A stretch of 64,000 nt of DNA, taken from Podospora pseudocomata. Its lineage: Eukaryota; Ascomycota; Sordariomycetes; Sordariales; Podosporaceae. Positions 9,627 through 20,800 of this stretch are shown here, piece after piece; position 1 is the first letter of the stretch, and each line of letters opens with the position of its first letter. The stretch covers positions 496,001 through 560,000 of the forward strand of contig NW_026946364.1 of the NCBI RefSeq assembly GCF_035222375.1, read 5' to 3'. The notes beneath the pieces were generated by a model that was not told the origin of the DNA, did not search any database, and was given only the letters and a program-made list of their open reading frames with translations. The position numbers were made by a program, and so were the translations under genes.

Positions 9627-11784
9627 TTACTCCACCTTCAAACTTTGCAGTCTGGCCTCGGTTGTGATGACCTATCATATTCATTAGTAAATTGTGTTGC
9701 AAAGCTTCAAAAGGAAGATAACTTACGTCCAAAGCCTGCTGCACCTCCAACACCTTGCGCACCTCGCTCAGCCAGTCCCTGCTCAGCGTCTTGGCCCACC
9801 CACCAAGGGTGTTCATCTCACGCGCCGCGTTGTCAAGGTCGCCCTCCTCCAAGAAGGTCTGAGTGCGGGTAAGAATGCTCTCAACATCGTCACCGGCCGC
9901 CAAGCCCTGCTTCTTGAACATCACCTTGCTCAAGAGGTAGCTAGAGGCGTGGCTAGCGACACCAGCATCCTCGGGAAGAAGAGACGCCTTGCGCACCTCG
10001 GCGGCAACGCGGCGGAATCTGTCAATCAGCTCGGCGGAAGTAGAAATACCGCGCTGGTAAGCAGAAGGGTGGATGGAGGCGATGGCCGCATCGACAACCG
10101 GGTCGTCAGCGGCGATCTCCTTGAGAGCGACAAGCTCCTTGATGAATGGCCGGGGGTGGTGGGCATCCTCCAAGCTGGCACGGACGGCCTCAACAGCGAC
10201 GTGGAGTTGTTGGGTCCGCAGGTTGGTGTCAACGACCTCGTTCAAACCAGTAGTAAGCTTCTCGAGTTCAGAGACAGCCCTGGAGAGAGACTCGATACGG
10301 CCAAGACGTCCTTCACGCTCCTCCTCGACATGCTTTTTGATGTCCCGAGAAAACTGACGCTGCAGCTCGACAGCTTGCTCCAAAAGTTTGTTCTGGAGCT
10401 TCTGCTCAGAAAGTTTCTGCTCACGCTCCTGAATCAGCTTGATCTTGTCGTCGTAGTTGTGCTTCAATCTCTCAACCTCAGCCTCAAACTCCCGACGCCA
10501 CTGCTGCTCCTGGGCCAGCATGATAGCCTCCAAACGAGACACAAGGTCGTTGGCATGCTTGTCGAATGAGTCGATGCGGGCCTTGACCTGCTTGGCAGCC
10601 TCTTCCTCCGCAGCAGACTTGATGCTGAGAATTCTCTCTCCGACTTTGCTGACCTCATCCTTGGCCTTCCAGATGGTCTGGGAGTACTTGTCGGCGGCAC
10701 CGTCGTAGTTGATCACCGTGATGATGTCGTTGAGCATATGAACCAATTGTTGAACGATGGCGTCGTCGGCATGGGGAACAGACAGAGGATCGATTGGCGA
10801 AGCAGGGGGCCACACAGAAGGCTCGTTGACATCAGGGGCCCTGAACTCCTTGGGCTTGGAAGAAGTAGCGGCAGCCGGAATCACAGCAATCTCCTTCTTC
10901 TCCTCCACACCCTTGACCTTCTTCTCCAGGGCCGCATCCTTGGCTTCGACTCTAGGAAGAGCCGCAGTCTCCGTCGTGGCCTTGGTTACAGCAGCAGGCT
11001 CGGGCTTGACGATATCCTTGACAGTGTCCTTGACGGCGTCCTTCGCAGCAACAACCTTTTGGGCCACACCGCTCGACTGGCGGCCGGCATGGTCACCATC
11101 GGCCACCCTCCATGACGCACCGCTCTGGGCTGGGATGCTGACTTGCTCGCTGGCCGTATCGGCCCGTCTGCCTGTTACCCGGTTCGCAACGTTGGGGAAG
11201 CGTTTCCTAAAGTCGAGCTCCTCAAGGTATAGAACGGCCTCCTCGCCGTAGGGGACATATTGGGTGAAGAAGTCGTGGAAGTTGTCATTGATGCGGGAGT
11301 ACCAAACGCCGCCACCAAACCCGAGGACACCGAGAAGTACGAGCTTCAGGAGGAAGTTGCGAAGTCTGCGGAAGAAGCCCTTCTTCTTGGGGACGATGGG
11401 AGCGACGGGAGGAGGAGGAGGGGGTACAACGGCGGGGCCAGGGGCAGGTGGTGTCAAGGGTGCTTGCTCGGGAGTAATCGTCGCGGCGGGGGTAGTCTGG
11501 GGAGGAGGTGGTGGGGGAGTTGTTGGGGCAGTAAGGGTCTCAGCGGCGGGAAGCTTTGCTTCGTCAACGAGGGGCTTCTTGTCGTCGGCATAGAATCTCT
11601 AGATGCAAACAGAAGGGTTTAGTTAGCTTCCCCTTGCAACCGGTTCTAATACTTGAAAATGAGGTCATACCTGACCCGAGACAACCGCACGTCGGGCTGC
11701 GGAAGCCTGCCATTGGCGCCCGGCAACGGCAGCCGTAGGCCTGCTGCCCAGCGCCCTCACTGATCGTATCGATGTACGCAACAT
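9627..11784 (-). CDS. MIC60: MICOS complex subunit MIC60 (mitofilin, Fcj1)
   Basis: Inner-membrane organiser of mitochondrial crista junctions and core subunit of MICOS. Three exons: 11671-11784, 9727-11598 and 9627-9671, with introns of 72 and 55 nt; total 676 aa. The N-terminus (MLRTSIRSVRALGSRPTAAV) is a classic presequence, followed by a proline-rich stretch and a single membrane segment near residues 119-139 (NFLLKLVLLGVLGFGGGVWY). A long charged coiled coil fills the intermembrane-space part. The C-terminal mitofilin signature ends VLEVQQALDV-ITTEARLQSLKVE; this ending is reached only by splicing the last 55-nt intron, since unspliced reading gives an unrelated tail. The last exon is only 15 codons including the stop. 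Confidence 0.93.
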
Positions 11785-12679
11785 GAGGGAGATGGAGTGG
11801 CTGGTTCGGCGCAATTGGGAGGGTTAGACGTGGTGTTTTGGGGGAAGAATGCTGAGCAAAAAAGAGCTCGGCAAAGTTCCGGGAAGAAGCTGCGGGCCAC
11901 AGCGAGAATCCTGGCGACAGGGTCTTGGCACCCTACCAGCTGTGCGTTGCAAACGGGACTTCCACGATATACACTTTTTTTTGGCAGCCTCACACGCCTT
12001 CGATGCCCGTGCGCCAGATAATGTGTTTTCACACTTTTTAAGTATAACTTACCCGCAACCTTTAACGTATAAATATAATAAATATAGCTATGTAGCCCTA
12101 CTTACAACGATTATTTTGTAAATATTAATTCTTATGCGCGCATAATGCGCGTGCTAAAATCGATTAAAAACGAAATCTAATTATTTTTGGTTTTACTGGC
12201 CCGAGCAGCTATCAAGAAGTCTCACTGGCCCAAAAAAGCATGGTTTGGTGGAAGTCTGGTTTGCAACGCAGAGAGGTCCCGTCACGAAATGACATCCGAC
12301 ATCAGCACACCTACCTCACTTTGAATGATACAATATATGGGATGAATAGCTCGTTTTTTAAAGACCAAAACAGGTTGAAAGATACGCTTTGCATTATACT
12401 CACGCCTGTATACCCGTCCCCTCTAGTCCCTGCCGGCACCGCATCTGTCACTGAATTACCGCGGCCGTTGCAAGCTGCTGCTTCTATCTGTCTGCATACC
12501 ATACTGTACAGCGAAATGCGCCAGTCCGGCTCTCCCACACCAGGTGGCCTACCTACGCTTTCTCCTCGACCATGGTGCCGAGAAAAACACACCCGTTAAA
12601 AAACAAATCCCATAAGAAAGATGAGGTATTTAAAAAAAGCAACACTGGTACCCTCCTCCCAACAATACTCCGATCAAAG

Positions 12680-12680
<1 letters not shown>
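11785..12680. other. Intergenic between MIC60 and Rab5
   Basis: MIC60 promoter side, then an AT-rich patch (described separately), then the distal 3' flank of the Rab5 gene. No coding region is supported; the frames seen here are short and of mixed phase. Confidence 0.4.
12015..12200. other. AT-rich, TpA-rich patch with palindromic GCGCGC
   Basis: Base composition falls sharply compared with both flanks: long stretches of AT with many TpA steps, such as TATAAATATAATAAATATAG near 12,069. An inverted motif ATGCGCGCAT sits near 12,134 and is followed by a second near-copy. In fungi with repeat-induced point mutation such islands are usually the remains of a mutated repeat. No open frame or terminal repeats are visible, so the origin is inferred only. 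Confidence 0.35.

Positions 12681-12770
<90 letters not shown>
12681..12770 (+). repeat. (TG)45 dinucleotide microsatellite
   Basis: Ninety bases of uninterrupted TG/CA, ending about 145 bp beyond the stop codon of the Rab5 gene, so it probably lies in its 3' untranslated region or terminator. Its perfection means it is young and length-polymorphic. The Cys-Val or Thr-His frames across it are artefacts. Confidence 0.97.
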
Positions 12771-12774
<4 letters not shown>

Positions 12775-12914
12775 TCGATGTCCCTGTCCCCGTTCAACAA
12801 AAGCCCAGATTAGCCCCAAACTGCTCTATATTCTTCCTCTGACATCCACTGCCGGTCATACGCCTGAGTCCTTGAATATGCTTCTAACCGTGTGGTTTCA
12901 AGAACCGTCTCTCA

Positions 12915-13688
12915 TCAGCACGCGCAGGGCCCACCGGCTTGCGTGTTGGCTCCTTCGGGAGCAAGACTGACTCCGGGCCGCTGACCAGGCCGGGCATGTC
13001 TCGGCCCAACCTGATCAAGTGGAAGTTTCTTGGCAATAGCAGTAAACAACTCTTGAACGTTCTCGGCAGTCTTTGCGGATGTCTCAAAGAAGAGAAGGCC
13101 GGCTTCCTTTGCGTAGGCCTCGGCTTCGGCGGTAGGGATGGCGCGCTTGTCTGGTTGCTCCGTCACCAAATCCAACTTGTTTCCGGCAAGGGCGATGATG
13201 ATGTTCTCGTTGGCTTGTCGTTGGAGTTCCTTCACCCACGACTTGGCCTTGTCGAGCGACGCCTACAGCAGTTCGGTTAGTCAGGGATGCTTCCAAAGAA
13301 GGAAGGATCCTAAACGTACGGCTTGCGTGATATCATAAACAACAACGGCGCAGTTTGCATTCCGGTAGTACATGGGCGCGAGGGACTTGTAGCGTTCCTG
13401 GCCAGCGGTATCCCAAATCTCAAACTTGACAGTCGTGTTCTCGTCGAGCGAAATGGTCTGTGTTAAGAAGGCGGCACCAATAGTGGATTCCCTGTAGGAG
13501 TCAAATTGATCCTATCATCTTTCAGTCAGTTGTGTCCGGAACCTGCAGAATCCGACAGCCCGGCTCACCTTGACGAAGCGCAATACTATCGAGCTCTTTC
13601 CCACAGCAGATTCACCTAGCAAGACCAACTTGAACTGCGCGAAGCGGTTGCTCATGCCGCGAGCGCCAGGGGGTCCTCGGGAAGCCAT
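12915..13688 (-). CDS. Rab5-family small GTPase (Vps21/Ypt51-like)
   Basis: Early-endosome Rab GTPase controlling endosome fusion and vacuolar sorting. Three exons (13569-13688, 13320-13511, 12915-13262) with two 57-nt introns give 219 aa. All nucleotide-binding motifs are present: P-loop GESAVGKS at residues 25-32, the effector-side Thr in [19 protein letters not shown] in switch II, NKLD and ETSAK. The GAAFLTQ and [17 protein letters not shown] stretches are diagnostic for Rab5. It ends Cys-Ala-Cys, a CxC geranylgeranylation signal. A short Gly/Pro-rich extension ([11 protein letters not shown]) precedes the conserved start at residue 12, so Met12 is a possible alternative initiator. A (TG)45 tract follows the gene. 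Confidence 0.95.
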
Positions 13689-14552
13689 GGTGAATGTGGT
13701 AATATGGTGTACGTTGGCTGTGGTTTGGGTGATGCAAAAGTCAAAGACCAAACCGTCGTTGACCGTTGATGGGACCTGCTGACAAGGCGGCGTTCGTTGC
13801 CAAGGAAGGTTACGGCGGGCGCTGGCGAAATGACAATGGGCGGCGGGGACTCAAGTTTCGCGGGTCGGTGTTCGCGGGGTTCTCGATAAACGCTGGAGAG
13901 ACTTGTCGAGACAAAGGGTGCTCGCCGAGTTGACTGGAGTTGGATGCTGAAATGTGGTTGCCTCGAGTGATACCACGGGACCAAGAATTGGGGGAATCAG
14001 TCAAGAGCTGGGGCTGGTTGGCAGAGGTCGTTGAGAAGCAATGAGAGCAACCAGCCCGGGTCCTGGCCAATGTCAGTGCTTTCAGCGCTCAGCGGCGGCG
14101 CATGCACACGTCAGGTCGCCCGATAGGCGCAGATGCCACCCCGAGGTCTGTGCAAATTTCCACGTGATAGGAGCGGCAACTTTGGTTACGTCGCCATCCT
14201 TGCCAGCCGGTCGCGGCAGATGCCAGTGGGCCATAAATGCCACAGTGCGAATGCGACTCGTGTCACGCAGATTAGGGAGAGCTTGGGAGAGCTGGCACCA
14301 AAAGGGCAGAGCAGCAACGCCTCCTGTTGGTCGCCTCTGGCTGGGATGTCATCACTTGGATGAGGCTCGAGATTTCCATAATTAGATGACATGTTTCAAC
14401 ACCGACTCTGAAGCTGCACAAAATTGACGATCTGCAGCAACCGTTCCCTTCGTTTAGACACCTCGATCGCTATCTTCATCTACATGACGACCAAGAAATA
14501 AAAAGATAATAGCTTCGATTCCGTCGTTTGGCGGCGCAACCTCTTGTCCAAC
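13689..14552. promoter_or_regulatory. Divergent promoter of Rab5 and Sac1 genes
   Basis: An 864-bp spacer between two oppositely oriented start codons, so it must hold both promoters. The 14400-14550 part is pyrimidine-rich on the plus strand, like a 5' leader. Frames of about 110 codons on both strands have no recognisable content. Confidence 0.5.
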
Positions 14553-16802
14553 ATGACTCTCCCTTTCCGCGATATCAACGTCCAGACGGCGTCTGATGCC
14601 TACATCTTTACTTCGCCCTCGAGCCCCAATGCACCAGCTCTCGCTATCGACCGCCCAACTGGCGATATCCGTCTTCTTGATGCTTCCTTACTTTCCGGGA
14701 AGCGCGTCTCGCGCATTACCAGCATTGCCGGTATCCTGGGCGTGATCCAGCTGCGGTTAGGTGAGCTTCTTTATGATGGTTGCGGAGGGTTTGGGTGCGA
14801 AGAGCTTGTTACTGACTATGGTTGTGAAGACAAGTACATCATCGTCATCACAAAAGCCCAACCCGTCGGTCGTCTGCGAGGGCATATGGTCTACAAGGTT
14901 GTCTCGACAGATATCCTGCCCCTCCGCGAAAGACAAGTCAGCGACCCCGATGAGGACCGCTTCCTCAACCTTCTCCGCGGCTTCATCAAGCCCGGGCCAA
15001 TGTACTTCTCGTACTCTGTCGATATTACCAACAGCTTCCAGCGCCAAGCGCAACAGGACGCCGAGAGCCCGCTCTGGAAGCGTGCTGACGACCGCTTCTT
15101 TTGGAACCGCTTCATCCAGTCCGACCTGATCAACTTCCGCAACAGTGGCGGCCGCGGTCAGCCTGCTCCTCAGCCAAACATCGACCCTTATATCCTCCCG
15201 GTCATCTTTGGCATGCTCGAGATCCATCCAACAACGTTCAAGGGCACCCCTTTAACGATTGCGCTCATTTCCCGTCGCTCCCGCCACCGCGCTGGAACCC
15301 GTTATTTTACCCGTGGTCTCGATGACCAAGGCAACGCCGCCAACTACAACGAAACCGAACAGGTTGTCATTCTCAACGACCACACCACCGGTCTTGGCGG
15401 CTCGTCATGGCAGCAACAACAAAAGTCATCCTCTCTCGCCGACGGTGTAGGCAAGGAGATGCAAATCCTCTCCTACGTCCAAACCCGCGGCAGCGTCCCC
15501 GCCTACTGGGCTGAAATCAACACCCTAAAGTACACCCCCAAGATCCAGATCCGCGCCATCGAAGCCGCCTACCCAGCCGCCAAAGCCCATTTTGACGAAC
15601 AGATCCGCATCTACGGCGACAACTACCTAGTAAACCTTGTCAACCAAAAGGGCCGCGAAGTTCCCGTCAAGGAGGCCTACGAGAAGGTAGTAGAGATGCT
15701 CGTCTCTCGGCCCAAAGAACACGTCCAGGGCGACCAACGGACTGACGAGAAGTTCCACACCATCGAGACAGCCGAGAAGAAATCCCAGTTTGACAGGCTG
15801 CACTACATCTACTTTGACTTTCACGCCGAGACCAAGGGGTTGCAGATGCACCGCGCCCAGCTGCTTATCGACCGGATGCGCGAGGCGCTCGTGGCCCAGC
15901 AGTACTTCCGTGCTAGTGTTGACTCTACCCCCGGTAACAACAACAAGACCGACGGCGGGAGGTTGGACGTCCGGTCGCTGCAGACGAGTGTAGTGAGGAC
16001 AAACTGCATGGATTGTCTGGACAGGACGAACGTGGTACAGTCTATGCTTGCTCGGTGGACGCTGGACAGGATGTTTATCGATCTTGGCTTGCTGGCTAGG
16101 GGGAGCAGGTTCGCGGATGAAGACGCGGCGTTTGAGCTGATGTTCCGAAATATGTGGGCCGATAATGCGGATGTGGTGTCGAATGCGTATTCCGGTACCG
16201 GGGCTATGAAGACTGATCTGACGAGAACGGGCAAGAGGACCAAGGCTGGTGCGCTGCAGGACGGAAACGTGGCTGTTACGAGATACTGCAAGAACAACTT
16301 TTTGGACGGGCCGAGGCAGGATGCGTTTGATTTGTTTTTGGGTGTGTATCAACCCAGCGTGGGGGGGGGTCTGGTGTTTGTGGACAGGAGGCCGGTGTTG
16401 ATCCAGGCGGTGCCGTATATTGCGGCGTTTGGGCTTTTTTTTGTGCTGATGGGGATGTACTCGCCGAGACTGCCCGACGCGGCCGTGTGGCCGATGAGGT
16501 TGTTTATCTTGTTTTGGACGGGGGTGACGGGGTGGGCGCTGTGGTTTATTTTCAATAACGGGATGCTCTACGTAAGTTTTTTTTCTGTCTCTTTTTGGGA
16601 CCTGTAACAGTTTGCTGACATACTACAACAGGTAAACTGGCCCAAACTCAACCCCAGACCTTGGGCAACGGAGGGCTACCACGAGACGATTAGCCGGGTG
16701 CGCAAGGACAAGATTCTCGGGCCGTTGGTGGCCAGGCACGAGAGGGGCTTGTCTGTCGCGAGGTACATCAATGCCGAGGAAGGCAAGAAGAGGATCGAGT
16801 AG
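14553..16802 (+). CDS. SAC1: Sac1-type phosphoinositide phosphatase
   Basis: Integral ER/Golgi lipid phosphatase that dephosphorylates PI4P and other monophosphoinositides. Exons 14553-14760, 14830-16571 and 16632-16802, with introns of 69 nt (GTGAGC...AAG) and 60 nt (GTAAGT...CAG); product 706 aa, somewhat longer than yeast Sac1. The first intron lacks stop codons, so unspliced reading stays open, but splicing restores IQLRLDKYIIVITK. The catalytic CX5R(T/S) motif is CMDCLDRTN, with Cys462 as nucleophile. Two membrane segments near the C-terminus (VPYIAAFGLFFVLMGMY and the LFILFWTGVTGWALWF region) anchor it. The spliced tail is lysine/arginine-rich and lacks a plain KKXX ending. Confidence 0.94.
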
Positions 16803-17242
16803 ACCACACAGCAAGTGTCACTCCTTCATGGCATCGAGGGGGGAACAACACTTGTTTTCTTGGCTTCATTCTTGTACGCCCACCCCCTCGAGCTGGTCTT
16901 GTTTCTTTTGTCAGCTTTTTTTTGTGAATGGACCGCTTTTGAAGGAATTGTTTTAGTACTGGTTAGACTTCTCTTCGCTTCGCACACAACTACTACTTCG
17001 ATTCGTATAATAGCCTGCTGCGGGAAGAGACAACGAGCAAGGGGTTAATCAAAGGTTATTTATTTGGTTGCATTTACCTTGAATACATTCTAAGTCTATC
17101 GGGTCATTTGATGGGTTGTATTTTCGAAATTCGCTTGATTTGTATTGTAGGTAGATTTTCAATGGCAAGAGTGTCAAAAGCATTGGACTCACCCATCTGC
17201 AAATAGAGTAGGTGGAACGAGGAGAAAAAATGCAAAAGTATT
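16803..17242. other. Intergenic, 3' side of Sac1
   Basis: T-rich 3' untranslated sequence of Sac1 followed by the 3' flank of the tRNA-Pro on the other strand. Nothing coding is supported. Confidence 0.4.
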
Positions 17243-17337
17243 GGGCCGAGCCAGGGCTTGAACCTGGGACCACTTGCAAGTTGAAACACTTGGAACGAAT
17301 TCCCAAAGCAAGTATGCTACCACTACACCACACGGCC
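17243..17337 (-). tRNA. tRNA-Pro (anticodon TGG), intron-containing
   Basis: The minus strand begins GGCCGTGTGGTGTAGTGGTA and ends with the T-arm CCAGGTTCAAGCCCTGG, acceptor CTCGGCC and C73. The anticodon stem CTTGC/GCAAG brackets TTTGGGA, giving anticodon UGG for CCA and other CCN codons. An intron of about 22 nt follows position 37. The U6-U67 mismatch in the acceptor stem is the same as I recall in yeast tRNA-Pro(UGG), which supports the call. TTTT follows the 3' end as terminator. Confidence 0.95.
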
Positions 17338-17809
17338 TGTGATTTGTTATTGGATTGAAGTTAGTGGAAAGAGTTTATCAATGGGTCCCACGTTGGGCTG
17401 CGCCACAAACCACGCCGCTTGACTCAACACTCGACGACAACTTTGGGCGATATCAACATTTCACTTCTCTCATCCTTCTTCCAGTTCATTCGTTCATTCT
17501 TTCAATTCAATTACTCAAATCCACAGTTACTATTTCTGACTGCTTGCTTCCTCTCTTCAACCGCATCTTTCCATCCTTGGGTATCGATCCCTCTTTGAAC
17601 CCCAAGCAAAGAAACGGTGCTATAGAAGCCCAAAAAAGAGGCTAGCAAACAACACCCTATCCAAGAAAAAAAACCATATTTCTCTCTCTCTCTCTCTCTC
17701 TCTTTCGCACACACACACACACACACACACACACGCCCACCTACTCCCCAATTATCCTATTACCCATTACCTTGTTCAACCCTCACCTTCAAAAATGATA
17801 TGATTTACC
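17338..17809. other. Intergenic with microsatellites
   Basis: Spacer between the tRNA-Pro 5' end and the 3' end of the large orphan gene. It includes the CT/CA microsatellite pair listed separately; otherwise nothing is supported. Confidence 0.4.
17681..17734 (+). repeat. Adjacent (TC)n and (AC)n microsatellites
   Basis: A TC run at 17681-17703 is followed, after TTCG, by an AC run at about 17708-17734. Both lie within 130 bp downstream of the stop codon of the 1,257-residue gene, so they are probably in its 3' untranslated region. Confidence 0.9.
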
Positions 17810-20800
17810 TCACTCCAACCACAACAACCACCTAACCAACCTCCACCCTCCCCTCCCAAGCCCAATCACCACCCTCGAAATCATCACCATAAACCAAACC
17901 CACCACATAAACCCAACAAGCACCCACTCCACTCCCAACCACCCCGCCCTCCTAAGCCACCTAAACCGCCTCCTACGGCGCCGCAACATCTTCTCAATGT
18001 GGTCCACCACCCTCTTGACCTTCAGCCTCTGGCCCGCAACCAAATCATGATTCGCCTCGTCCGCCTCATCCGCAGCCCTATGCGCGAGGTCGGTCAGCTC
18101 CCCGGCGATCTTCCACCTTGTTGCCTCGACCTTCTTCTCCAAGTGGGGCGCCGTCTCCCTGGTGAACTTGTCGTGCGTGAATTGAAACTGCGCCGCTGTG
18201 GCCTCCATTGCAGATGACAGAGTCCGTGCGGCGAGGGGATAGAGATCTATTTGAGCAACGGGGCGGGTGACCAATCTGTGTCTCGTTTCTGAGTCAGGAC
18301 ATAGGGATATAACGTCCTTCCAGGCAAAGTCCGGTTGGCCATCTGGGGAGTGGCTAGAGATATGGGAGGAGTGAGGGGACGTCAAAAGCTTGCGCTCTTT
18401 GGCACGGCGATCTACCTCCATTGCATGGATTCCAGAGCTGAGAATCAGCGCCTTCAAGCGGGCGATTTCCCGTTTGGAGATTGCTGGCCGCGTTGGAGTG
18501 CTACCGCCACGGTCGGCAATGGACCAGTGGCGGCTGGAAGATACGGTAGAGAATTGTCGGGGTTTATGAAAGGGTAGTGGTGCCATGTCGGTACGATCGA
18601 TCCCCCAGTCGGCGCTCTTCCGGGACTCGACGTCTGATTCAACCTGTTCCTTGCGCCTCTCCAACAAGGGAGGCGGCGATGCACTTGGTGATGCATCTTG
18701 AATATCGATCCTTGGCGGCTTGAGGAGGTCGAACCGCGATGATCGTCGGCTGAGTGGCTGTGCTGGTGGGTGTGGTAGCAACCCAGTTTGCTGTTCACTG
18801 TTCGGTGGCTTGGCGGTGTTTGCTACCGAGACGAACTGTGGTAAAGGCTCAACCTGATGCTTTCCGTTTTGCGTCGATGGCGTCCGACCATGACCCCGTC
18901 GAAAAACCCGAGGACCACGGGACCTACCCCTGGCCTCGGCCTCAGAATCTGACGAAGAGGTGGTAGAGTACTGATCATCACCAGCGTCCTTTCGCCAAAC
19001 CATATCACTGATCTTGGACACGCCGCTTCGCAGGACAGTGTCGATACGAGGGCCACGGAACAGCGACCTGAGGCCGCCTCCAACATCTTCAGGTTTAAGC
19101 TTGACACTGCCGACACTCTTATGTGACCGGTGACTCGAGTCTGTGCCTTTGGTTACTATCCTGCCGATCGGACTCCTTGACGGTCTTCTTTCCGGTGATG
19201 ACACGGCACTCCAATCCGGCTCGGGCGAGGCAAAGAGCTTCTCGTTCAGCGGCGCTGGTGTCTCGGGCTCTTCTGCGCTTGCATAATTGTCCGCAATGCG
19301 CTCCTTACTACGCTCACGGAAAATGCTCTTAACCTTGCTCAGCGGGTTTCGTGATGGAGAGCTTGGTCTGCTGGACAAGGGTGATAAATCCATCCCGATT
19401 GCTGGGACTAGACCGACATCTCGATTTGGCCGCAAATCTGGGGAGTTGGGCTGTGACGTATCATAATCCACCGAGAATCTTCTACCTCTCGAAGGGACCT
19501 CGAGACTAGCACGGCCCGGAACAGGTGGAGAAGGACGGTGGTGTAAGCCTGTGAGCCTGCATTCGCTCTCGCTCAGGTCGGCGCGCGAATCCGTCCCACG
19601 AGACAAAGGCTTAGTCTGGGTCGCATCTGATGCGGCGTTGTTCAAAAGATCTCGCTCAGGGGTCGCCGGGTTGAGGCTAGCAAACTTCATACGTAGCGCC
19701 TCGTGGTCATAAAGGGCTGGTGAAGACTCCGACTCCCTCTGTTCCCTAGCTATCATCTCCTCCATCTGCTTCTCCAAAACAGATCTTACAGTAGTTGTGG
19801 CAGTGCCGGCTCTGGCCCGCCGCCGCCTGTCACTGTCTGTGTCTGATGATTCGGATACAGAGGCTCTTCGGATACGCAGAAAATCTCTGTTGTTAACAGA
19901 GCTATTCTGGCGGTGATGGGATCCTTTCAGAGCTCGTAGCTTCTGCTGTGCGCGATCCCTAGCTGTACTCAGGACATGCTCATGCTCATGTTTGGGTGGC
20001 GGGGCTTCTGGCTGTGGCTTCTCGCCAGAGTCTGAAGAATCTTTAGTTGAGCCCGGTGTTGTCAACCGTGGGGCCTCGTCGCGTAATGGCAATGGCCTGG
20101 AAGCGTCCGTTCCCTGGGGAAACACTCGCTTCCAATGGCGATCCTCTACCAGCCGTTTATTATCATCAAGCTCCAGCCAGTAGACATCTGCGATCATGTC
20201 TGCAGGATCAATCGCCCAGTCGACTCGCGGTCTCTTTGGTTTAGCAGCAGAGGTCGTTGACCGAGAAACGTTGGATGGCGGAGAGCTTTGAAATGATGCA
20301 GCTTGTGCGCCTGAAAAGGGGGGCAAGGCAGGATTGCCTGGTATTCGAGCTTGACCGGTGGCCACCCATTTGGCAACCTCGTCAATCCACTCAGATACTC
20401 TGGGGACATCGTTAAACCCCTGGCCTTCACCATCAATAGCTTTCCGCTCGCGGGCTCTGACTTTGCGATTGCGTATGTACTGAAGAGGATTGTACGGGCG
20501 TCCAATCCTAGTCTCAGACTCGTTGGTGGAAGTTCTAGACATCTGAATAGAGTCAGTTGATGTGCTAGGGGGACTGGCTATCAACCCTTTGGTCGTTCGA
20601 GGTACCTCCAATGGCGGCAACAGTTCCAGGACTCTTCTGTATTGGGCCATAAGGTCCAAATACTCTTTCGCCTTCTGCGCGCGTGCCAAAGTAGATTGAG
20701 AAAAATGGTAGCGGTAGCCCCCTTCGGGTTCAAATGCTGGCTGTAGAGGGCTGAGCACCCTCCCCGGACCTATCCTCGGTGACCGATCAGGCTTGGGAGA

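Noticed and set aside
9694-10569. 291-codon plus-strand open frame
   Set aside because: Antisense to the MIC60 coiled coil; leucine-rich shadow with no independent motifs.
12553-12970. Open frames of repeated Cys-Val or Thr-His
   Set aside because: They are translations of the (TG)45 microsatellite.
15627-16352. 241-codon minus-strand open frame
   Set aside because: Antisense to the Sac1 catalytic region.
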